In this document: in pieces, positions 4,646 through 7,389 of the stretch
Layout: every line of letters begins with the position of its first letter
Numbering within the stretch: the stretch's first letter is position 1
Source of the DNA: an archaeon
GTDB lineage: Archaea; Hydrothermarchaeota; Hydrothermarchaeia; JALTZZ01; JALUTC01
Assembly (NCBI GenBank): GCA_027058345.1
Contig: JALUTC010000209.1
Location: 1-7,389 of the forward strand
Direction of reading: 5' to 3'
Length of the DNA stretch: 7,389 bases
Notes under the pieces: generated by a model
What the model was told of the DNA's origin: nothing
Database searches by the model: none
The model's input: only the letters and a program-made list of their open reading frames with translations
Position numbers and translations under genes: made by a program

Positions 4646-5208
4646 TTGTAATAACTGGAGAGAAGATATGTACATTGGAGGAGTTTTTACCTGGAGAGAA
4701 TGCTTACGAATATAATAACGAGGTTATATCTTCTGTTATTGGAATTGTTCAAAAAGATTTAAAGAGTAGAAGGGTAAATGTTAAACCATTAAACGAAGCG
4801 CCTGTAATAAAAGAGGGGGATAAAGTAATTGGTAGAGTTATAGATATAAAGTACCCGGCGATTGCCTTAATAAAAATATTGAAAATTCTAGGTAAGAAAA
4901 GATTCATAGCATCAATTCCATACGGTGTTTTATACGTTGGAAATATCAAAAATGATATAATAATTGATATAAGAAAGGAAATTGCATACGGAGATATAAT
5001 CCTTGCAAAGGTAATATATGCTGGAAAGGTTCCGGTACAATTAGTGACGAATGAAGATGATTTAGGAGTAATATATGCATATTGTTTCAATTGCAATTTA
5101 CCTCTGAAATATTATGAAGAAAATAAGCTTATATGTGAGAATTGCGGCAGAATAGAATTGAGAAAGGTATCAAAATTATATGGAAGAGGTGATATTCTTT
5201 GGAAGTAA
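4642..5208 (+). CDS. csl4: Exosome cap subunit Csl4
   Basis: This 188-residue protein is the Csl4 RNA-binding cap subunit of the archaeal exosome, which degrades and tails RNA 3' to 5'. The N-terminal domain (1-50) includes GEKICTLEEFLPGENAYEYN (6-25), typical of Csl4. A central S1/OB domain spans about 57-135 (EGDKVIGRVIDIKYPAIAL; KEIAYGDIILAKV). The C-terminal zinc ribbon has Cys148-x2-Cys151 and Cys165-x2-Cys168 (CFNC...CENCG). In characterised archaea this domain links the exosome to DnaG. The ATG overlaps the MazG-like gene's stop codon, and the 3' end overlaps rpoL by ten bases. Csl4-RpoL adjacency is common in archaea. No other exosome subunits are in the window. Confidence 0.95.
   Translation: MIVITGEKICTLEEFLPGENAYEYNNEVISSVIGIVQKDLKSRRVNVKPLNEAPVIKEGDKVIGRVIDIKYPAIALIKILKILGKKRFIASIPYGVLYVGNIKNDIIIDIRKEIAYGDIILAKVIYAGKVPVQLVTNEDDLGVIYAYCFNCNLPLKYYEENKLICENCGRIELRKVSKLYGRGDILWK
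5186..5193 (+). promoter_or_regulatory. Shine-Dalgarno site that sets the TTG start of rpoL
   Basis: GAGGTGAT lies five bases before the TTG at 5199, inside the last codons of csl4. It decides the start of rpoL, for which no in-frame ATG exists nearby. Confidence 0.7.
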
Positions 5209-5648
5209 AGGTTATAAAAGAAAGATATGATAAGATTGAATTTATATTGGAAGGTGAAGATCATACATTCTGTAATGCATTTGTACAATTTCTTAAAAGG
5301 TTCGATGATATAGATATTGCTACGTATAAAATAGAGCATCCCCTAATTGTAAAGCCAAAGATTTATGTGAAATTGAAGGTTGAGAAAATACCGATAGATA
5401 AAATTGCTGGAGAAGATTCAGAAAAGTTGAAAAAGATAGGAATAAATTATTTAATAGAATTGTTAAACTCCGACATAGAAGAGGTTTCGAAGAAAACAGG
5501 AATAGATAAAAACAAACTTAGGATTTATTATGAGGAGGCGAAGAAGTATCATAAAAATGTCAGAGATGTTATTAAAAAACATCTGGATGAATTTATCGAA
5601 TATATAAATTCTGTTGAAAATGCATTTATATCATCCCTAAAAAAATAA
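5199..5648 (+). CDS. rpoL: DNA-directed RNA polymerase subunit L (Rpo11) with an inserted HhH-like module
   Basis: This is the archaeal homologue of RPB11. It dimerises with subunit D to seed RNA polymerase assembly. The first 60 residues match the family: MEVKVIKERYDKIEFILEGE (1-20), EDHTFCNAFVQFL (20-32) and EHPLIVKPKIYVKLK (46-60). The family's final helix is VRDVIKKHLDEFIEYINSVENAF (121-143). Between them, where other RpoL proteins have only a short loop, lie about 55 residues (63-117) that look like a helix-hairpin-helix domain. The protein is therefore 149 residues rather than the usual 90-100. It starts with TTG and has a strong Shine-Dalgarno sequence. It overlaps csl4 by ten bases. 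The inserted part keeps the same base composition as its neighbours, so there is no sign of recent transfer. Confidence 0.93.
   Translation: MEVKVIKERYDKIEFILEGEDHTFCNAFVQFLKRFDDIDIATYKIEHPLIVKPKIYVKLKVEKIPIDKIAGEDSEKLKKIGINYLIELLNSDIEEVSKKTGIDKNKLRIYYEEAKKYHKNVRDVIKKHLDEFIEYINSVENAFISSLKK
5385..5549 (+). other. Helix-hairpin-helix-like domain inserted in RpoL
   Basis: RpoL residues 63-117 include IPIDKIAGEDSEKLKKIGI (64-82), LIELLNSDIEEVSKKTGID (85-103) and KLRIYYEEAKKY (106-117). This follows the double HhH pattern of the Rad51 N-terminal/HhH_5 type: (I.G....KL...GI) - (..EL...D.EEV....GI) - (KL....EAKK). Such modules usually bind DNA backbones or proteins. The first hairpin here has GEDSEKL instead of the usual G-[hydrophobic]-G, so DNA binding is not assured. 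The domain call is made from pattern only. Confidence 0.65.
5624..5631 (+). promoter_or_regulatory. Possible internal promoter for the PRC-barrel/thg1 pair
   Basis: ATTTATAT at the 3' end of rpoL is centred about 24 bases before the ATG at 5652. The start has no Shine-Dalgarno sequence. This spacing fits a leaderless transcript, which would let the PRC-barrel and thg1 genes be expressed apart from the ribosomal/exosome operon. TATA-like strings are frequent in this A+T-rich DNA. Confidence 0.35.
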
Positions 5649-5651
5649 TAT

Positions 5652-5903
5652 ATGGTAAGGTATACGGAGTTAAGAAATAAACCAGTATATGATGAGTCTG
5701 GAAAATTTATAGGAAATGTTGTAGATTTTGTAATATTTAGAGATACGGGAGACATTTTTGGTATAGTTGTTGAAAACATTTCAAAAGAAATAGTTGAAAA
5801 ACTCGGATTAAAAAAGAAAGGGATAATCATACCATATAAAGCTGTTAAATCTATAAAGGATATCGTAATAATAAAGGAAGGGGATTTCCACATAGTAGAA
5901 TGA
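5652..5903 (+). CDS. PRC-barrel domain protein
   Basis: This 83-residue protein consists of a single PRC-barrel: YDESGKFIGNVVDFVIFRDTG (13-33), the strand GIVVENI (37-43), and the closing IIIPYKAVKSIKDIVIIKE (58-76). PRC-barrels are small beta folds that act as protein-protein or RNP adaptors. RimM, a ribosome maturation factor, contains one, and haloarchaeal CdpB proteins of this size take part in FtsZ/SepF cell division. There is no catalytic motif, signal or membrane segment. Its start is three bases after the rpoL stop codon, and its stop codon overlaps the thg1 start in an ATGA. Whether it works in division or in RNA metabolism cannot be told from sequence; the neighbours favour RNA, the size favours CdpB-like (both inferences). 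Confidence 0.87.
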   Translation: MVRYTELRNKPVYDESGKFIGNVVDFVIFRDTGDIFGIVVENISKEIVEKLGLKKKGIIIPYKAVKSIKDIVIIKEGDFHIVE

Positions 5904-6604
5904 TAACATTCTCAAGCATAAGTTTTCAACACAAAATATTTGTCAGAGTCGATGGTGTAAACTTTTCAAGGAAAACGGAAGAATTACAACTAGAAAAGCC
6001 ATACGATAAAAGATTGATCGAAGCATTAATAGAAGCGAGTAAACTTGTCTTTGAAATATTAAACCCTAAACTTGCTTATATATTTTCCGATGAAATAAAT
6101 TTTCTTTTTTTTCCACCATTACCATACAATGGAAGATTCGAAAAGTTGAATTCCATAATTCCTAGTATTGTTTCAACAAAGGTATCGTTAATATTTAAAA
6201 AGGAATTATTTTTTGACTCAAAAATTTTCTGCGTTAATGATGATGAAATAATACAGTATTTGAAGGAAAGGCAGGATGAAGCGTGGAGAAATCACATAAA
6301 CTCTTACGCATTTTATAAACTTATTGAAGAAGGATATTCAAGAAGGGAAGCTGCAGAAATATTAAAGGGGAAAAAATATAAAGACATACATGAATTCTTA
6401 TTTAAAAAGGGGATAAACCTTGCAAAAACGCCAACATGGCAGAGAAGGGGCGTTCTTGTATATAAATTGAGAAAAGAAATGTCGAAAAAGATAAATGATA
6501 GAGTTGTCAAATATTATAGAAACGAAATAATTGTTGACTGGGAAATTCCTCTATTCTCTAGTGAAGAAGGTAAAAGACTTTTGGAAAAAATTTTATATTC
6601 ATAA
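5900..6604 (+). CDS. thg1: tRNA(His) guanylyltransferase / Thg1-like 3'-5' nucleotide polymerase
   Basis: Thg1 proteins add nucleotides to tRNA 5' ends in the 3'-to-5' direction. In archaea this is template-dependent and can restore G-1 of tRNA(His) or repair truncated 5' ends. The palm-domain metal ligands are visible: Asp18-Gly19 in FVRVDGVNF, and Ser63-Asp64-Glu65 in AYIFSDEINFLF. KPYDKRL (33-39) matches the conserved Lys-Pro-x-Asp-x-R segment. Family motifs RQDEAWRNHINSYAFYKLI (124-142) and WQRRGVLVYK (180-189) follow in order. At 234 residues the length is normal. The ATG overlaps the PRC-barrel stop codon (ATGA), so the two are probably translated together. No Shine-Dalgarno sequence is seen. 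The tRNA(His) gene is not in the window, so whether G-1 is encoded cannot be judged. Confidence 0.95.
   Translation: MITFSSISFQHKIFVRVDGVNFSRKTEELQLEKPYDKRLIEALIEASKLVFEILNPKLAYIFSDEINFLFFPPLPYNGRFEKLNSIIPSIVSTKVSLIFKKELFFDSKIFCVNDDEIIQYLKERQDEAWRNHINSYAFYKLIEEGYSRREAAEILKGKKYKDIHEFLFKKGINLAKTPTWQRRGVLVYKLRKEMSKKINDRVVKYYRNEIIVDWEIPLFSSEEGKRLLEKILYS
6591..6598 (+). promoter_or_regulatory. TATA-like box for the TatD-type hydrolase gene
   Basis: TTTTATAT follows a run of A that could act as a BRE. It lies within the last codons of thg1, centred about 28 bases before the ATG at 6623. With no Shine-Dalgarno sequence in the T-rich gap, a leaderless transcript of its own is likely. Confidence 0.42.
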
Positions 6605-6622
6605 CAATCTTATTTTTCTTTT
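6605..6622 (+). terminator. T-rich gap after thg1, possible terminator
   Basis: The 18 bases between thg1 and the next ATG are pyrimidine-rich on the plus strand, with TATTTTTCTTTT at 6611-6622. Archaeal RNA polymerase terminates at such oligo-T tracts without a hairpin. It could end the upstream operon while the downstream gene uses its own promoter. Confidence 0.3.
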
Positions 6623-7389
6623 ATGTACTTCGATTCACATGTTCACATGGATGTAAGAAGTTACGAGGATTATGAAAGGATGAGAATTTCTGGTATAGAG
6701 AGACTTTTAACACTTGCACATAATCCCTATAAAATGAGTACGAGCGATGTTGTTCTAGACCATTTCGATAGAATATTGAACACCGAAACAAGGAGGGCAG
6801 AGGAAAATATGATCGAATTATATATAGGTTTAGGAATACATCCATGTGGAATACCAAAAGATTATGAAAGGGTTTTAAATTTGTTACCAAAGTTATTAGA
6901 AAGGGAAAACGTGGTTGCAATTGGAGAAATTGGTTTGAATGATAACACGGAATTGGAAAGGGAGGTATTTGAAAAGCAACTAAGAGTTGCAAAGGATTTA
7001 GATTTTCCCGTGATTGTTCATACACCTGGAAAAAGAAAGCTTGAGATTTGCTTAAAGGAATTGGAAATAATAGATAAGATAGGAATTGATGACAAAAGGG
7101 TTGTCATAGATCATGCAACATATGATGTTGTCAGAAGTATAAGGGATAGAGATTTTTACATTGGACTAACAATTCAACCGGGATATAAATTGAATTATGA
7201 GGATGCACTTAAGATAATTAATGATTTCAAATTATACAATAGGTTTTTAATAAATTCGGATGCTGGATCGGTAAGAAGTGATATATATGCATTGTCAAGG
7301 TTCGCCTCAATTCTCAAACATAAAAAATATTCGAGAGAAATAATTGAAAAAATTACGTATAAAAATGCTTGTACATTTTTAAGGATATA
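6623..7389 (+). CDS. TatD-type metal-dependent hydrolase (TIM barrel), 3' end at or beyond the window edge
   Basis: 255 residues are visible, beginning MYFDSHVHMDVRSYEDYERM. Metal-binding and catalytic motifs of the TatD branch of the amidohydrolase fold appear in order: His6-x-His8 (DSHVHMD), GLGIHP (69-74), Glu102 (GEIGLN), His133 (VHTPGKRK), His164 (IDHATYD) and Asp213 (NSDAG). HTPGKRK and the single-domain length point to the archaeal TatD-related group of predicted hydrolases rather than canonical TatD DNase. The substrate is unknown; TatD relatives cut DNA or act in repair. The first visible bases of codon 256 are TA, so the gene may stop right at the window edge if the next base is A or G; the length already equals the family's usual 250-270. 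The gene follows thg1 by 18 bases and has a TATA-like box but no Shine-Dalgarno sequence. Confidence 0.9.
   Translation, partial: MYFDSHVHMDVRSYEDYERMRISGIERLLTLAHNPYKMSTSDVVLDHFDRILNTETRRAEENMIELYIGLGIHPCGIPKDYERVLNLLPKLLERENVVAIGEIGLNDNTELEREVFEKQLRVAKDLDFPVIVHTPGKRKLEICLKELEIIDKIGIDDKRVVIDHATYDVVRSIRDRDFYIGLTIQPGYKLNYEDALKIINDFKLYNRFLINSDAGSVRSDIYALSRFASILKHKKYSREIIEKITYKNACTFLRI

Noticed and set aside
5669..5700. Box C-like ATGATGA within the PRC-barrel gene
   Set aside because: No D or D' box at suitable spacing; it is ordinary coding sequence for YDES.
6621..7025. 134-residue minus-strand ORF opposite the last gene
   Set aside because: The plus frame from 6623 carries all TatD-type metal motifs in order; the antisense frame shows none and has Phe/Pro/His-rich shadow composition.

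Overview
The window is archaeal DNA. It encodes fibrillarin, ribosomal proteins L39e and L31e, the exosome subunit Csl4, RNA polymerase subunit L, an RPA with several OB folds, and an archaeal-type Thg1. Base composition is strongly A+T-rich, with AGA/AGG and ATA as favoured Arg and Ile codons. Proteins are rich in Lys, Glu and Ile, which suggests a low-GC thermophile. The gene set looks euryarchaeal. Csl4 argues against Methanococcales, which lack the exosome. A low-GC relative of Archaeoglobi or a similar lineage is possible, but the sequence alone does not settle it.

Layout. On the left, on the minus strand, lie fibrillarin (flpA) and the start of a RecA/KaiC-like ATPase that runs off the window. 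Divergent from these is a tightly overlapping plus-strand operon: a bifunctional-nuclease (DUF151) protein, a three-OB-fold RPA, and long-form HisG. It meets a minus-strand gene for a small coiled-coil protein head-on. In the 46-base gap between them, on the minus strand, sits a gene too short for ORF searches: a textbook C/D box sRNA. It has boxes C, D', C' and D, two 12-nt guides and a 3-nt D'-C' spacer. Both guides are complementary to neighbouring sites in domain IV of 23S rRNA (helix 69 and the strand just after it). Next comes a plus-strand run of information-processing genes: L39e, L31e, a MazG-like pyrophosphohydrolase, Csl4, RpoL, a PRC-barrel protein and Thg1. The window ends inside, or exactly at the end of, a TatD-type metal-dependent hydrolase.

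How it fits together. Most of the window concerns RNA. Fibrillarin is the methyltransferase that C/D sRNAs such as the one found here direct to rRNA. L39e and L31e are large-subunit proteins, Csl4 is an RNA-decay cap protein, RpoL is a core transcription subunit, and Thg1 repairs or extends tRNA 5' ends. Five gene junctions are ATGA overlaps, which implies translational coupling. Genes inside the L39e-RpoL run have GGTG-type Shine-Dalgarno sequences. Several promoter-proximal genes have none and instead have a TATA-like box about 25 bases before the start codon, as expected for leaderless transcripts.

The two most notable items are the dual-guide sRNA and an RpoL that is about 50 residues longer than usual because a helix-hairpin-helix-like module sits between its last beta strand and its final helix.
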